A program made the translations under genes and the position numbers. From contig CANMLX010000011.1 in the NCBI GenBank assembly GCA_947498845.1, positions 51,060 through 115,059 of the forward strand: 64,000 nt of DNA, read 5' to 3'. Below are positions 26,640 through 36,941 of the stretch, piece after piece. Origin of the DNA: an uncultured Flavobacteriaceae bacterium (GTDB lineage: Bacteria; Bacteroidota; Bacteroidia; Flavobacteriales; Flavobacteriaceae). How positions within the stretch are numbered: position 1 is the stretch's first letter; the number at the start of each line of letters is the position of its first letter. Below the pieces are notes generated by a model. The model was not told the DNA's origin. It worked only from the letters and a program-made list of their open reading frames with translations, and searched no databases.

Positions 26640-28472
26640 TTAATCTAATTTTTCGTTTAATGTATTCCACCAAAATCTTTTGAGTAAGTAAATACAAATG
26701 ATAATAACTGCTGTTGAAATTAGTATTGGTGTTCCTTGCCTAAACACTATATACATAGGCAAAATAACCAAAGCTGTTTGTGCAATTACACCTATAATTA
26801 CGTTAAACATATCTCTACCAAAGTCTTTATTTATCTTTATCTCTGTGTGTTCAGTAACAATTTTTTTATGAATTGGTTTCCAAAAACCCCAAGGTCTTAC
26901 ATTTTTATAAAATGACATTAAAACGGCGTCATCAGTAGGAGGTGCCGAGTATGTTCCTATAATAGACCCTATAAGTGATACAATCAATAAAATTGGAAAC
27001 AAGTACAAACCTAAAACATTAGGAAATAACTCTGGAACTATGGCTGCCGCCAACATACCAGAAACCATACCCCAGAAAAACCCTTCACCATTGAAACGCC
27101 ACCAATGCCATTTTAAAATATTAGCAGACACATAACTACCATAAAGCACTGACACAATCCATTGTAATACAGAATTTACGTCTTTAGCAAAAAGACCGAG
27201 AACTACACTAACTACTACCACAACGATACCTGTTATATAATTCATTGTCTTAATTTGATTAGTCGATGCATTTGGGTTGCTATATTTTAAATAAATATCA
27301 TTAACAAGATACGCCTGAGCTGCATTTAAAGTGCCTGCAAAGGTTGACATGAAAGCCGCTATTAATCCAGCAAGAAGCAAACCTAATAGCCCCACAGGTG
27401 CAAACTGCCTTATGGCTGTTGGTAATATCAACTCAAAATCTATTTGACCAGACGCATTTATCAAGTCCAATTTTTCATAATAGATTAATGCTAACGCTGC
27501 AAAACCAGCAATCATTAAATAGCGAATTGGCATCAATACCACTGATACGAAACCACTCATTTTTGATGCTTCTTCAGGCGATTTTGTAGATAATATTTTT
27601 TGCATATCATACGTAGGTGCGGGACCTGCAACACTTACCAAAAGCCCTTTAAAAACCATCATCATAAAGAAAATGGTAAATAAACTAAAACCGTCTTCCT
27701 TAATTTTATTATTTACTTCTGGGATTATTTCTGTCCAATCTAGATTTAATTCCCAGTTAAAAAACGGTGTCATCCAAGCTTCTGGGACTTTTAACATGTT
27801 TTCCCCTACAGCAACAAAACCCAAATATCCTATAACTAGAGCTGCAATAGTCATTATTCCAAATTGGACTACATCAGCCCATACAATACCAGACATGCCT
27901 CCTAACAGAGAATAAAACACGGCAAACAATGTGAACAATATACCATAAAAATGAGGTACAAATTCTGGTGATACCGAGAAAGGAATATAGCTGCTAAATA
28001 TTTCCCATGGGATGAAAATTTCAATAAACTTTCCTAGTCCAATGAAGCCATAGGCTAAATACCCAAGACACAATACTAAAGCAAAAATCACTACTATAAT
28101 ATGCGATAATTTAGCACCTTTTTTAAAACCAAAACGCGTACCAATCCATTCTGCACCAGTTGTAGCATTTGAACGCCTTAGCCACTTAGATAAATATACC
28201 ATTAAAAAAATTTGATTGAAAACTGGCCAAAGCCATGGCATCCAAGCACTTTTAATCCCATACACAAACATTAACGTAACTAGCCAAATAGTACCAGAAA
28301 TATCAAACATCCCTGAAGCGTTTGACAAACCTAACATATACCACGGTATTGAATTACCTCCCAATAAATAATCACCTTTACTACGTTGTGCTTTTTTTCT
28401 TAGCACTAAGCCTATTACTATTACTATAAAAAGGTATCCGGCAATAATCAATATGTCTATGGTGTTTAGCAT
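26640..28472 (-). CDS. Sodium:solute symporter (SSS family), probable mannobiose/mannosaccharide importer
   Basis: The 610-residue inner-membrane protein has about 14 transmembrane segments and SSS-family features: an N-terminal IIAGYLFIVIVIGLVLRK helix, the GGNSIPWYMLGLSNASGMFD segment near the sodium site, and AFMSTFAGTLNAAQAYLVND in the middle. In the B. fragilis mannan operon a transporter of this class lies with the epimerase and GH130. Here it lies between the first GH26 gene (17 bp gap) and GH130 (4 bp gap), which points to import of beta-mannobiose or glucomannan disaccharide. Direct substrate evidence is absent. Confidence 0.92.
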   Translation of the reverse strand: MLNTIDILIIAGYLFIVIVIGLVLRKKAQRSKGDYLLGGNSIPWYMLGLSNASGMFDISGTIWLVTLMFVYGIKSAWMPWLWPVFNQIFLMVYLSKWLRRSNATTGAEWIGTRFGFKKGAKLSHIIVVIFALVLCLGYLAYGFIGLGKFIEIFIPWEIFSSYIPFSVSPEFVPHFYGILFTLFAVFYSLLGGMSGIVWADVVQFGIMTIAALVIGYLGFVAVGENMLKVPEAWMTPFFNWELNLDWTEIIPEVNNKIKEDGFSLFTIFFMMMVFKGLLVSVAGPAPTYDMQKILSTKSPEEASKMSGFVSVVLMPIRYLMIAGFAALALIYYEKLDLINASGQIDFELILPTAIRQFAPVGLLGLLLAGLIAAFMSTFAGTLNAAQAYLVNDIYLKYSNPNASTNQIKTMNYITGIVVVVVSVVLGLFAKDVNSVLQWIVSVLYGSYVSANILKWHWWRFNGEGFFWGMVSGMLAAAIVPELFPNVLGLYLFPILLIVSLIGSIIGTYSAPPTDDAVLMSFYKNVRPWGFWKPIHKKIVTEHTEIKINKDFGRDMFNVIIGVIAQTALVILPMYIVFRQGTPILISTAVIIICIYLLKRFWWNTLNEKLD

Positions 28473-28489
28473 GTACTTGTACTTTTTAA

Positions 28490-29620
28490 TTAATCTTCCA
28501 AATCTCTTAAATCTTTAAGAAAAAAAGTTTCAGGATGGTTCGCAAAAATTTTAAAATCCTCCGCATTAGCATGTTCTTTAAAGGGGATATAAAAATGCCC
28601 TAAGTTTGCATTTCTCCAAAACAACACCCATGCAATTCCAGAATCTTTTATATTGGGATATAAAACTTCTGAAAACCAGTTTTTGGTAGTTATTTTTTCC
28701 TGTCCCGTTTCAGTAAATGCGAATAATTTACCCTTAGTGGTAGCAAGTTGTTTCACCAACTTTAAGTCGTTTATAACAGATTCAAGGTAGTCCTCTTTAT
28801 TGCTAAAATCATAAATATCAATACCTAAAATATCCACATAATTATCTCCTGGATAATATTTCATATAATCGTCATCAGGGTTCAACTTATTTGGTGAATA
28901 CACATAAAGTAAATTATGTAGTTTATGTTCATCCCTTAAAGTACGAACCGTTTTTCGCCATAATCGCACATAATCTATGGCATTGCAATTAGGATCACCC
29001 CACCAAAACCAAAACCCATTCATTTCATGATAAGGCCTAAACAATATAGGAATTGCTTTTCCTTTGTATTTTAAGCTTTTTATAAATGACGCCACGCGAT
29101 TAAGCCAAGTATCAAACTTTTTTTCAATAGCTTTATCTGTAAAAATGGAATTAACCGCAGAAGCCTCATCCCAAGAATTACCCCCTGTAACTGGGTTGTC
29201 CAAATGCCAACTCAAAGTTATTACCCCCCCTTTTTTATGCACATTTATGATTTCATGTCTCATGGCTTCAAACGAAACACTATCTAAATTAAAAGGTCTT
29301 TCTATTTCCAATCTCCCTATATCAAAACCGTAAACTGCTGGATTATCACCAATCAACTCAAAAACATCACTTTGCACAGTATTTTCAGTATCTTTACTAT
29401 GCCAGCCAATACCATAAGTTGTTGCGTCTTGGTGACCTATAGCAAAACCCTTTTTAGAGATGTAGACAAGTTTTTTATGCACTTTACGTGCATTCCTATT
29501 TAGTTTTTCATCAACTAAACTAGGCCTTATATATTCACTATTATATAAAGATTTACATGAAAAGACCATTATAGGCAAACACAAAAAAATGATTTTGGAT
29601 GCCGCAGTTCTTAATTTCAT
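28490..29620 (-). CDS. GH26 beta-mannanase lipoprotein
   Basis: The 376-residue protein has a lipoprotein signal with Cys22 (IMVFSCKSLY) and a single GH26 barrel. The acid/base Glu is in ILFRPYHEMNGFWFWWGDP and the nucleophile in LFAFTETGQEKI; GFDIGRLEIERPF and the SWHLDNPVTGG loop fit the family. It is the first gene of the minus-strand mannan operon, with a 148-bp divergent intergenic region to the AraC-type regulator. The short gap to the symporter (17 bp) supports a shared transcript. By analogy with B. fragilis ManA it may release mannobiose from mannan chain ends; that is inference. Confidence 0.94.
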   Translation of the reverse strand: MKLRTAASKIIFLCLPIMVFSCKSLYNSEYIRPSLVDEKLNRNARKVHKKLVYISKKGFAIGHQDATTYGIGWHSKDTENTVQSDVFELIGDNPAVYGFDIGRLEIERPFNLDSVSFEAMRHEIINVHKKGGVITLSWHLDNPVTGGNSWDEASAVNSIFTDKAIEKKFDTWLNRVASFIKSLKYKGKAIPILFRPYHEMNGFWFWWGDPNCNAIDYVRLWRKTVRTLRDEHKLHNLLYVYSPNKLNPDDDYMKYYPGDNYVDILGIDIYDFSNKEDYLESVINDLKLVKQLATTKGKLFAFTETGQEKITTKNWFSEVLYPNIKDSGIAWVLFWRNANLGHFYIPFKEHANAEDFKIFANHPETFFLKDLRDLED

Positions 29621-29768
29621 ATTAAAATTTTTGATATTTTTGTATCATTAATATACTAAAAAAGTATAATTAAATATTCTTAATAAATTTAAAACACAAA
29701 CCTAATCCCATTATTCACATTTAACTAATGTTATTTTATCAAATCAACAAAATATTAATCCATAAAAC

Positions 29769-30647
29769 ATGAATTTTCTAAAAAATATACACCGAGAAAT
29801 CACTCCTTTATCCCCTGAAGACAGCTTTTTAGTGTTTGACAGACTTAAAAGTGAATTTGATTTTCCAATTCATTTTCACCCAGAATATGAATTAAATTTT
29901 ATAGGAAATGGCAAAGGAGTTAGACGCATTGTAGGCGATAGCATAGAGGAAATTGAAGAACTAGAACTAATATTAGTTGGACCAAATTTGCATCACGGAT
30001 GGCAAAACCACAATTGCAAAAGCAAAAAAATTCATGAGATCACACTTCAATTTCACAAAAACCTACTTGACAACAATATTTTGAATAGAAAAATCATGAA
30101 ACCAATTAAAGACATGCTTGACAGGTCAATTCACGGTATTTTATTTTCAAAGAAAACAGCTCTGGAAACGCAACAACGCATTTCTCAACTATCCAAATTA
30201 GACAGCATGGATTATTTTCTAGAGTTTTTATCGATTTTACATGATTTAGCTAATTCTAGAAACCAAAGACTACTATCTACATATACAGTTAATAGAGATA
30301 GTTTTGAAAATAGCGACAAAATAAAAACCATCTATGAGTATGTGCAAGAACACTACAATAAAAAACTAATGCTTTCTGACGTAGCAGAACTAATAAACAT
30401 GAGCCCAGTTTCATTTAACAGATTTATGAAAAAAAGAACAGGCAAAACATTTGTTGACTATGTCAATGATGTTCGCATAGGAGTTGCAGCCATGAAGCTT
30501 ATAGAAAACGATTCAAGCATTTCCGAAATAGCATTTAACTGTGGATTTAACAATATCGCCAATTTCAATAGGGTCTTTAAAAATCTTAAAAACTCCACAC
30601 CAAGTCAATATAAAAGGGAATTTTCTGGTATAAAGAGAATTCTTTAA
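29769..30647 (+). CDS. AraC-family transcriptional regulator with cupin sensor domain
   Basis: The 292-residue protein has an N-terminal cupin-like sugar-sensing domain (about 15-95, with FDFPIHFHPEYELNFIGNGKG and GPNLHHGW) and a C-terminal double helix-turn-helix (about 185-290, MLSDVAELINMSPVSFNRFMK … ISEIAFNCGFNNIANFNRVFK … TPSQYKREF). It is transcribed away from the mannan hydrolase operon and towards susC, so it is the most likely regulator of the locus, presumably answering to a mannooligosaccharide. Its stop codon lies exactly where a family B repeat begins. No hybrid two-component sensor or SusR-like gene is present. Confidence 0.92.
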   Translation: MNFLKNIHREITPLSPEDSFLVFDRLKSEFDFPIHFHPEYELNFIGNGKGVRRIVGDSIEEIEELELILVGPNLHHGWQNHNCKSKKIHEITLQFHKNLLDNNILNRKIMKPIKDMLDRSIHGILFSKKTALETQQRISQLSKLDSMDYFLEFLSILHDLANSRNQRLLSTYTVNRDSFENSDKIKTIYEYVQEHYNKKLMLSDVAELINMSPVSFNRFMKKRTGKTFVDYVNDVRIGVAAMKLIENDSSISEIAFNCGFNNIANFNRVFKNLKNSTPSQYKREFSGIKRIL

Positions 30648-30818
30648 CCCCATATGCATTGGAACTTCGTTATGAAGCTTTGAGACACAACAAACACTTA
30701 CTTTTCTTGATTTTAGTCCCACATATGCAGGAGTGAAATTAAAAAAAGCAGCGAAGCAGAAGTGTTTGCAGTAGCTTAGAGCTGTAATAGATTTCCCAAT
30801 GCATAACCTGGGTTTAAT
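30645..30818 (-). repeat. Family B intergenic element, copy 2 (inverted relative to copy 1)
   Basis: Read on the minus strand it starts TTAAACCCAGGTTATGCATT and runs through CTATTACAGCTCTAAGCTAC, TGCAAACACTTCTGC and GTGGGACTAAAATCAAGAAA, the same order as at 20785-20965. Its other end overlaps the TAA stop of the AraC-type gene. The remaining 300 bp up to susC are AT-rich leader with a possible promoter. Confidence 0.75.
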
Positions 30819-31014
30819 TTCACGAATTAACAATACACTTATTTGATTATAGTCATTATAGTTATCATATATTAACAAAAACGAAGCTTAAATCTCACTT
30901 CAATAACATTGACTCACTACACTTTACATCTTAAGTATTAATAATTCGCTAATAAACTTCATAATATTATTGATAATTGATAAAATAACATTAATTATAC
31001 GATGAATTTTGTTA

Positions 31015-31022
31015 TAATTTTG
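31015..31022 (+). promoter_or_regulatory. Possible -7 element of the susC promoter
   Basis: TAATTTTG fits the Bacteroidetes -7 consensus TAnnTTTG and lies 95 bp before the susC ATG. A matching -33 TTG at the usual 19-21 bp spacing is not clear, so this is only a candidate. Confidence 0.3.
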
Positions 31023-31117
31023 ATTTAACAATAAAACAGCCTTATTGATGTCAATTATACAAACACAAGGCTCTTGTTTTTGTGAAACAATAATATTTAT
31101 CAACTAAACCAAACAAA

Positions 31118-34100
31118 ATGCAAAAAATTATGATGAGAAACATCTTTTACATGCCAAAGAAATTGGGCTATATAGCTTTATTTGTTCTGGCAGCACAAAT
31201 TTGTTTTGCTCAAAGTACTGTAAGTGGTGTTGTTACAGATAATAACAATATACCGCTCCCAGGAGTTAATGTTCTTATTAAAGACACAAGTTATGGCGTA
31301 GTCACTGATTTTGACGGTACTTATAGCATAAAAGCCTCCAGTTCTAGCACACTTGTTTTTAGATACTTAGGCTACATGAGTCAGGAGCTCATTGTTGGAG
31401 ACCGTAACAATATTAATATTACTTTACAAGAAGATGTTTCTGCTTTAGAGGAAGTGATTGTTATAGGTTATGGTTCGCAATTAAAAGAAGACATTTCAGG
31501 ATCCGTATCTTCAGTTAAAGTTGAAGATTTAGAAACTACACCGCAAGTAAGCATAGACCAAATGTTACAAGGTAGAGCAGCCGGGGTAAATGTAACAACC
31601 AATTCAGGGCAGCCTGGAGCTGCAGTCTCTGTAAGAATTAGAGGGGTAAATTCCATTTCTGGTTCTAGTGAACCACTATATATTATTGATGGCGTACCTG
31701 TCTCTGGTGTTTCAAGCGATGGTGGTTCAAGCCCATTGAATACCATTAACCAAAATGATATTGAAAGCATAGATATTCTTAAGGATGCTTCCGCAACCGC
31801 TATTTACGGTTCTAGAGGATCAAATGGTGTAGTTATAATTAATACCAAGAAAGGAAAAAAAGGTAAGAGTACCATGAAATATAGTTCTTTTGTAGCTATT
31901 CAAGAGCCAGTAAATATCATAGAAACAATGAGTTTACCGCAATATGCAAGATTACAAAATGCTATTAACGAAATCTACGGCATTGATCCTGTAATTGAAT
32001 TTACAAGGCCTGAATTATTGGGGCCTGGGACTAATTGGCAACAACAAATTTTTGACAATGCTCCTATGGAGAGTCATCAGGTTTCTTTTCAAGGTGGCAC
32101 AGAAGGAATTAATTATTTTATTTCAGGAAGCTATTTGGAGCAAGAAGGTACAGTAATTGCTTCTGGTTTTAATCGTACTACTGTTAGAGCTAACCTAGAT
32201 GCCAAAATTAGTGATAAAATAAAAGTTGGTATTAACCTTACAGCTAGTAGGGTTAACGAAAAATTAGTTTTTAATGGTAGAAGTGATGGCATTATTGGTT
32301 TATCGCTTTTAAATAATCCTGCTATTGCAGTTTTTAATCCAGATGGCAGTTTTGCTGGCCCTAGTCTTAATGATGATTTTAGATTAGCCAACCCAGTTGC
32401 TGAAGCTCTAAGTATAAAAAACAGATTAAGAAGAAATAGAGTTTTAGGAAATATTTATGCAGAATTTCAATTAGCAAAAAATCTAACGTATAGAACAGAA
32501 TTTGGAGGTGATTTTGGTGCAAACAATCAAAACCGTTTTTCACCTATTTATACGTATGGTGAAATTGAAAATGAAAACAATTCGCTAACTGTTACAAATG
32601 AGTATACAGACTTCTGGATTATTAAAAACTTTTTAACTTATAGTAACAGATTCAATGATAAGCATGATGTAACAGTTATGATTGGTTCTGAAGCACAAGA
32701 GGGAAAGTATAATAGATCTGCTGCTACAGATGGTAATTTTGTTGGTAATGATTTCCCAATCTTAGGTACAGGAAACGCCATAGATGTTTTAACTCCTGAG
32801 ATTAAACAAACTAATGCTTTAGAATCTTATTTTGGAAGAGCTATTTATTCTTTTGATAGAAAATATAGTGTTACAGCCTCACTTAGAGCCGATGGTTCTT
32901 CTCGATTTGCGGAAGGCAATAAATGGGGGTACTTCCCTTCTGTTTCAGGAGCTTGGAAAATCTCAAACGAATCATTCATGGAAAATTTTGATGGTATTCA
33001 AAACATAAAACTATACGGTGGGTATGGAGTTGTTGGTAATCAAGAAATTCCTAATTACGCATTTATATCTAGATTAACACCTGTAAACACTGGTTTTGGA
33101 ACAGGTTTTCTAACAGATAATTTCCCAAATTCTGATTTAACCTGGGAATCTTCTACGCAAACCAATTTTGGGTTAGACTTTGCCTTACTAAATAATAAGT
33201 TAAGAGCCTCAGTTGAGGTGTATAAAAAAGTGTCTAAAGACTTCTTATTACAATTTGCACCATCTAATCTTGTAACAGGTGGTGGTAATGATATTGTAGG
33301 ATCTATTGAAGCGCCTTGGGTTAATTTAGGTGAAATGGTTAACAAAGGGATTGATGTAACTTTAAGTTACGACACCAACCCAAATAAGGATTTTTCATGG
33401 AGCTCATCACTTACCTTTCAACATTATAAAAATGAAGTGACAGATTTAGCTAATGTTGCAGATATAAATGGTCAAATGACTGTTAACTATGACGGTAGTC
33501 AAAATGTTACTATTACAAGAACAGGTGAACCTATCGGGTTATTTTACGGATTGGAAGTAGAAGGTATTTTTAGAACGCTTGATGATATTAATGGTGCTCC
33601 AATACAATTTGGAAGACCTTTTGAAGACGCTCTTTTTGCAACAACCTGGTTGGGTGACATTAAGTTTAAAGATCAGAATGGTGATGGTGTTATTGATGAC
33701 AATGACAGAACTGTTATTGGAAATCCACATCCAGACTTCACATTTGGTTTTCAAAACTCCTTTAAATACAAAAACTTTGATTTATCTGTATTCTTACAAG
33801 GATCTTATGGTAATGATGTATTTAATGCTGTTAATAGATTACTTACTGCTGGTAACAGAACATTTACAAATCAATTACCATCTGTGTTAGACTTCTGGTC
33901 GGTTGATAATCCAGATGCATTATCACCAAGATTAGCCAGAAACGACACAAGAAATATTGAAATATCAGACAGATACATAGAAGACGGTTCTTATTTAAGA
34001 ATCCAAAACATCACACTCGGTTACAACCTAGATCAAACGGTTATTGATAAAATAGGTTTAACTGCTTTGAGATTTTATGGTAGTATTCAAAATTTACACA

Positions 34101-34231
34101 CGTTTACTAGTTATTCTGGTTACGACCCTGAAATTGGTTCATTTAATCAAAATCCTCTTTTAAAAGGCATTGATGCTGGTAGATATCCATCTCCGCGCAC
34201 CTTTACTTTTGGAGTTAATGTAGAATTTTAA
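31118..34231 (+). CDS. susC-like: SusC-like TonB-dependent outer-membrane transporter
   Basis: The 1037-residue protein has a signal peptide ending LAAQICFAQS. A carboxypeptidase-regulatory-like domain follows (SGVVTDNNNIPLPGVNVLI … FDGTYSIKA), then a TonB box-like segment (LEEVIVIGYGSQ), the plug domain (VSIDQMLQGRAAGVNVTTNS, with PLYIIDGVPVSG and the DATAIYGSRGSNGVVIINTKKGK-type segment) and a 22-strand barrel ending in aromatic residues (FTFGVNVEF). It imports oligosaccharides with the SusD-like lid encoded 12 bp downstream. An internal Met at residue 12 could be the true start. Being in the mannan locus, its probable cargo is beta-mannan or glucomannan oligosaccharide. Confidence 0.97.
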   Translation: MQKIMMRNIFYMPKKLGYIALFVLAAQICFAQSTVSGVVTDNNNIPLPGVNVLIKDTSYGVVTDFDGTYSIKASSSSTLVFRYLGYMSQELIVGDRNNINITLQEDVSALEEVIVIGYGSQLKEDISGSVSSVKVEDLETTPQVSIDQMLQGRAAGVNVTTNSGQPGAAVSVRIRGVNSISGSSEPLYIIDGVPVSGVSSDGGSSPLNTINQNDIESIDILKDASATAIYGSRGSNGVVIINTKKGKKGKSTMKYSSFVAIQEPVNIIETMSLPQYARLQNAINEIYGIDPVIEFTRPELLGPGTNWQQQIFDNAPMESHQVSFQGGTEGINYFISGSYLEQEGTVIASGFNRTTVRANLDAKISDKIKVGINLTASRVNEKLVFNGRSDGIIGLSLLNNPAIAVFNPDGSFAGPSLNDDFRLANPVAEALSIKNRLRRNRVLGNIYAEFQLAKNLTYRTEFGGDFGANNQNRFSPIYTYGEIENENNSLTVTNEYTDFWIIKNFLTYSNRFNDKHDVTVMIGSEAQEGKYNRSAATDGNFVGNDFPILGTGNAIDVLTPEIKQTNALESYFGRAIYSFDRKYSVTASLRADGSSRFAEGNKWGYFPSVSGAWKISNESFMENFDGIQNIKLYGGYGVVGNQEIPNYAFISRLTPVNTGFGTGFLTDNFPNSDLTWESSTQTNFGLDFALLNNKLRASVEVYKKVSKDFLLQFAPSNLVTGGGNDIVGSIEAPWVNLGEMVNKGIDVTLSYDTNPNKDFSWSSSLTFQHYKNEVTDLANVADINGQMTVNYDGSQNVTITRTGEPIGLFYGLEVEGIFRTLDDINGAPIQFGRPFEDALFATTWLGDIKFKDQNGDGVIDDNDRTVIGNPHPDFTFGFQNSFKYKNFDLSVFLQGSYGNDVFNAVNRLLTAGNRTFTNQLPSVLDFWSVDNPDALSPRLARNDTRNIEISDRYIEDGSYLRIQNITLGYNLDQTVIDKIGLTALRFYGSIQNLHTFTSYSGYDPEIGSFNQNPLLKGIDAGRYPSPRTFTFGVNVEF

Positions 34232-34243
34232 AAATATAACACA

Positions 34244-35809
34244 ATGAAAAACGTATTAAACATAAAATTCATATTAGCATCATTATCTATATTGCTTGTT
34301 TTTACATCATGTAGTAAAGACTTTTTAGAACTTAATCCAGAGGATTCTTTTAGTGATGCTACTTTCTTTCAAACAAATGATCAAGTTAGAGTTTCAACAA
34401 ATTCATTGTACTCGGTGCCTTGGTTTAATTTTAATTCTGATACCATGTGGGTCATAGGAGAGTTAAGCTCTGGAAATGGAAGAACTTGGGACCCTAGAAA
34501 TGGTGATTTTACAAACTTTGCAGTAAATGGTAATAATGCTCAAATCATTAGAAGTTGGGAATCATTATATGCTGTGGTGGCTCAGGCAAATTCTGTAATT
34601 AATGCATTATCAAATGTAACATCTGCAGAAGTTTCAGAAGATGTTTTAAATAATGCCTTAGGTGAAGCACGATTTATACGAGCTACAGCCTATTTCTATT
34701 TGGTAAGAATTTTTGGCTCTGTACCAATTATTGAAAATAACACAGACGTAGTTTTAAACCCAGTTATTCCAAGACATTTAGTATCTGATATTTATAGATT
34801 TATTGAATTAGATTTACAATTTGCTATAGAAAATTGCCATGATAGAACCCAAAGAAACTCAGTTGAAATAGGAAGGATTTCAAGTGGAACTGCTAAAGCA
34901 ATGCTTTCTAAAGTATATCTATACATGGAAGATTATAATAGCGCTTATCAGCTAGCTAATGAAGTTATAAATTCTGGTGAGTTTTTACTTTATGGAGGTG
35001 ACGCAACCGATGGCGATCCTTCTGGAAGTTATTTAGATTTATTTAAACCTGAAAACGATAACAACCCTGAGTCTATTTTTGCTTTGCAATGGACAACTTC
35101 AAGCAGATTTGGAGAAGGCAATGGTATTCAATCTCTTTTTGCTCCATCAGGTTTTACAGGTGGCGGAGATGGGTTTTCTGCCATAGGTCCCTCTCCTGAC
35201 TTATTATCAGCTTATGAAGATGGAGATCTTCGATTCTATGCAACTCTCATGGAAAGAGGTGCTTTTTATCCAGATCTAAATGGCGGTTACACTGTACCAG
35301 ATGGTATAGATTTTCAAGGATCTCAACATGGTATTAAAAAATATGTAGTTGGTTCAGATGATGCTACAGGAAGAGATGACAGTAATAATACTACAACTTC
35401 TAACAATACTTATATTTTGAGATATGGGGAGCTACTATTAATCCATGCAGAAGCAGCATTAAATGGTGGTGGACCTGAGACTCAAGGAATTGCATCATTC
35501 AACAAAATTAGAAGAAGAGCAGGTTTAGTAGAGATAGCATCTCCTACTTTAGAAGATGTATTTGAAGAAAGACGCATTGAGCTTGCTTTTGAATTTGAGT
35601 TCTGGTATGACATCGTGAGAAGAGGGCCAGACTTTGCAATAAACTATTTAAGCAATACAGATAGAGGAACTTTTAATAGCGACACTGGAGAGTTACAATC
35701 AGAATTTTTCCAGGCGACTACCGATGATTTATTATTTCCATATCCAACTATAGAAACACAAAACAATCCAGCTTTATTAGAAGCTCCGGAACCATATAAT
35801 TTTAATTAA
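34244..35809 (+). CDS. susD-like: SusD-like (RagB/SusD) surface glycan-binding lipoprotein
   Basis: The 521-residue protein has a lipobox Cys23 (FTSCSKDFLELNPED, typical SusD opening). It has the TPR-like helical core (LGEARFIRATAYFYLVRIFGSVP) and the C-terminal SusD region (NTYILRYGELLLIHAEAAL … EERRIELAFEFEFWYDIVRRG). It forms the hinged extracellular lid on the SusC barrel. It lies 12 bp after susC and 6 bp before the IPT-domain lipoprotein gene, so the three form one operon. Ligand specificity cannot be read directly; the mannanases nearby suggest mannan. Confidence 0.97.
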   Translation: MKNVLNIKFILASLSILLVFTSCSKDFLELNPEDSFSDATFFQTNDQVRVSTNSLYSVPWFNFNSDTMWVIGELSSGNGRTWDPRNGDFTNFAVNGNNAQIIRSWESLYAVVAQANSVINALSNVTSAEVSEDVLNNALGEARFIRATAYFYLVRIFGSVPIIENNTDVVLNPVIPRHLVSDIYRFIELDLQFAIENCHDRTQRNSVEIGRISSGTAKAMLSKVYLYMEDYNSAYQLANEVINSGEFLLYGGDATDGDPSGSYLDLFKPENDNNPESIFALQWTTSSRFGEGNGIQSLFAPSGFTGGGDGFSAIGPSPDLLSAYEDGDLRFYATLMERGAFYPDLNGGYTVPDGIDFQGSQHGIKKYVVGSDDATGRDDSNNTTTSNNTYILRYGELLLIHAEAALNGGGPETQGIASFNKIRRRAGLVEIASPTLEDVFEERRIELAFEFEFWYDIVRRGPDFAINYLSNTDRGTFNSDTGELQSEFFQATTDDLLFPYPTIETQNNPALLEAPEPYNFN

Positions 35810-35815
35810 AAAGCT

Positions 35816-36895
35816 ATGAAAAAAGAATTTAATTTATTTAGTAAGTACGTTAGCATATGTATGCTAATTGTAAGTGTGTTATTTTCTTCCTGCGAAAGTG
35901 AATTTAATGAACCAAGTGATAATTTCACTAGTGAACCACCAGTTATTACTAGTGTTAGTGAAACCAGGGAAGACAAAGCCGTAACTCAAGGTGTTTTAGA
36001 TAATATTTATACCATTAGAGGTGAAAACTTATCCTCATTAGTTGCTATTTATTTTAATGGTGTTAAAGCAAGTTTTAATCCAGCACTATTATCAGACACG
36101 GTAGCTTTTGTAACAGTGCCTGAAGAAGCACCAGTATTAGACCAAAGTAATACTATGAAAGTTGAAAACTTGTTTGGCACTACAGACTATGACTTTTCAC
36201 TTTTAACCATTACTGATTTTACTGAAGCAACAGTAAACGGAAAAAAAGTAGTGAACTTAATGGGTGGTGATTTTTCTGAAACTTCATCTGTTACTTTTGT
36301 GAGTGGTTCAGCTGAAAATGACAACTTAATAGAGCTCACTGCTGAATTTACAATTATCTCAGCAGGAGAAGTGCAAGCTGAAGTACCTTCTGGAGTAGAA
36401 CAAGCGTTTATTTTCCTAGAAACCTCTAGAGGAGCCATTGCCAGATCTGAATCTTATGGATTGTCATATTCTATATATATTGATGGTTTGAATACAGATT
36501 GGTCGACCTCAGAATGGGGTGGTACACACGAACTACAATCAACAGAAGTTACCTTGGGTGATTTCTCAGTAAAAAGCACAAGAGAAGCATGGGCAGGCTT
36601 AACTTTTTGGCCAGACAATGCTACTATTAATTACAAAGATTTTGATGCTATAAGCGTAACCATCTATGGAACAGGAGCTCCGGGAGATAGTGTTAATTTA
36701 GCTTTAAACGATTTCAACGCTCAAGTTAACTTACCGTTGGTACCAGGTGAATGGACAAAATTCGTAATCCCCTTATCAGATTTTTACCCTAATGGAGGCG
36801 CTCCAGATACTATTTTTAGAATGGATTTTCAAGAGTCTTCAGGTACAGGTATGGCACAATATATATTCTATATTGATGACTTTGGTTTCCTATAA
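35816..36895 (+). CDS. IPT/TIG-domain surface glycan-binding lipoprotein (SusE/F position)
   Basis: The 359-residue protein has a lipobox Cys26 (VLFSSCESE). One or two IPT/TIG immunoglobulin-like domains follow (about 40-215; EDKAVTQGVLDNIYTIRGEN, the YFNGVKA segment). A C-terminal module of about 140 residues (IYIDGLNTDWSTSEWGGTHE … YIFYIDDFGFL) looks like a beta-sandwich carbohydrate-binding domain with several exposed Trp/Phe. The same kind of module occurs twice in the next protein. Its position directly after susD is that of accessory surface glycan-binding proteins; the ligand is inferred to be mannan. Confidence 0.88.
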   Translation: MKKEFNLFSKYVSICMLIVSVLFSSCESEFNEPSDNFTSEPPVITSVSETREDKAVTQGVLDNIYTIRGENLSSLVAIYFNGVKASFNPALLSDTVAFVTVPEEAPVLDQSNTMKVENLFGTTDYDFSLLTITDFTEATVNGKKVVNLMGGDFSETSSVTFVSGSAENDNLIELTAEFTIISAGEVQAEVPSGVEQAFIFLETSRGAIARSESYGLSYSIYIDGLNTDWSTSEWGGTHELQSTEVTLGDFSVKSTREAWAGLTFWPDNATINYKDFDAISVTIYGTGAPGDSVNLALNDFNAQVNLPLVPGEWTKFVIPLSDFYPNGGAPDTIFRMDFQESSGTGMAQYIFYIDDFGFL

Positions 36896-36941
36896 AAACA
36901 GAAACTAAATAAGACTTTTCAAAAATTAAAAACAATTATTG

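Noticed and set aside
18772..29620. T9SS C-terminal sorting domains on the mannan hydrolases
   Set aside because: The four hydrolases end in their catalytic or accessory domains without a type A or B CTD; three have lipoprotein signals instead.
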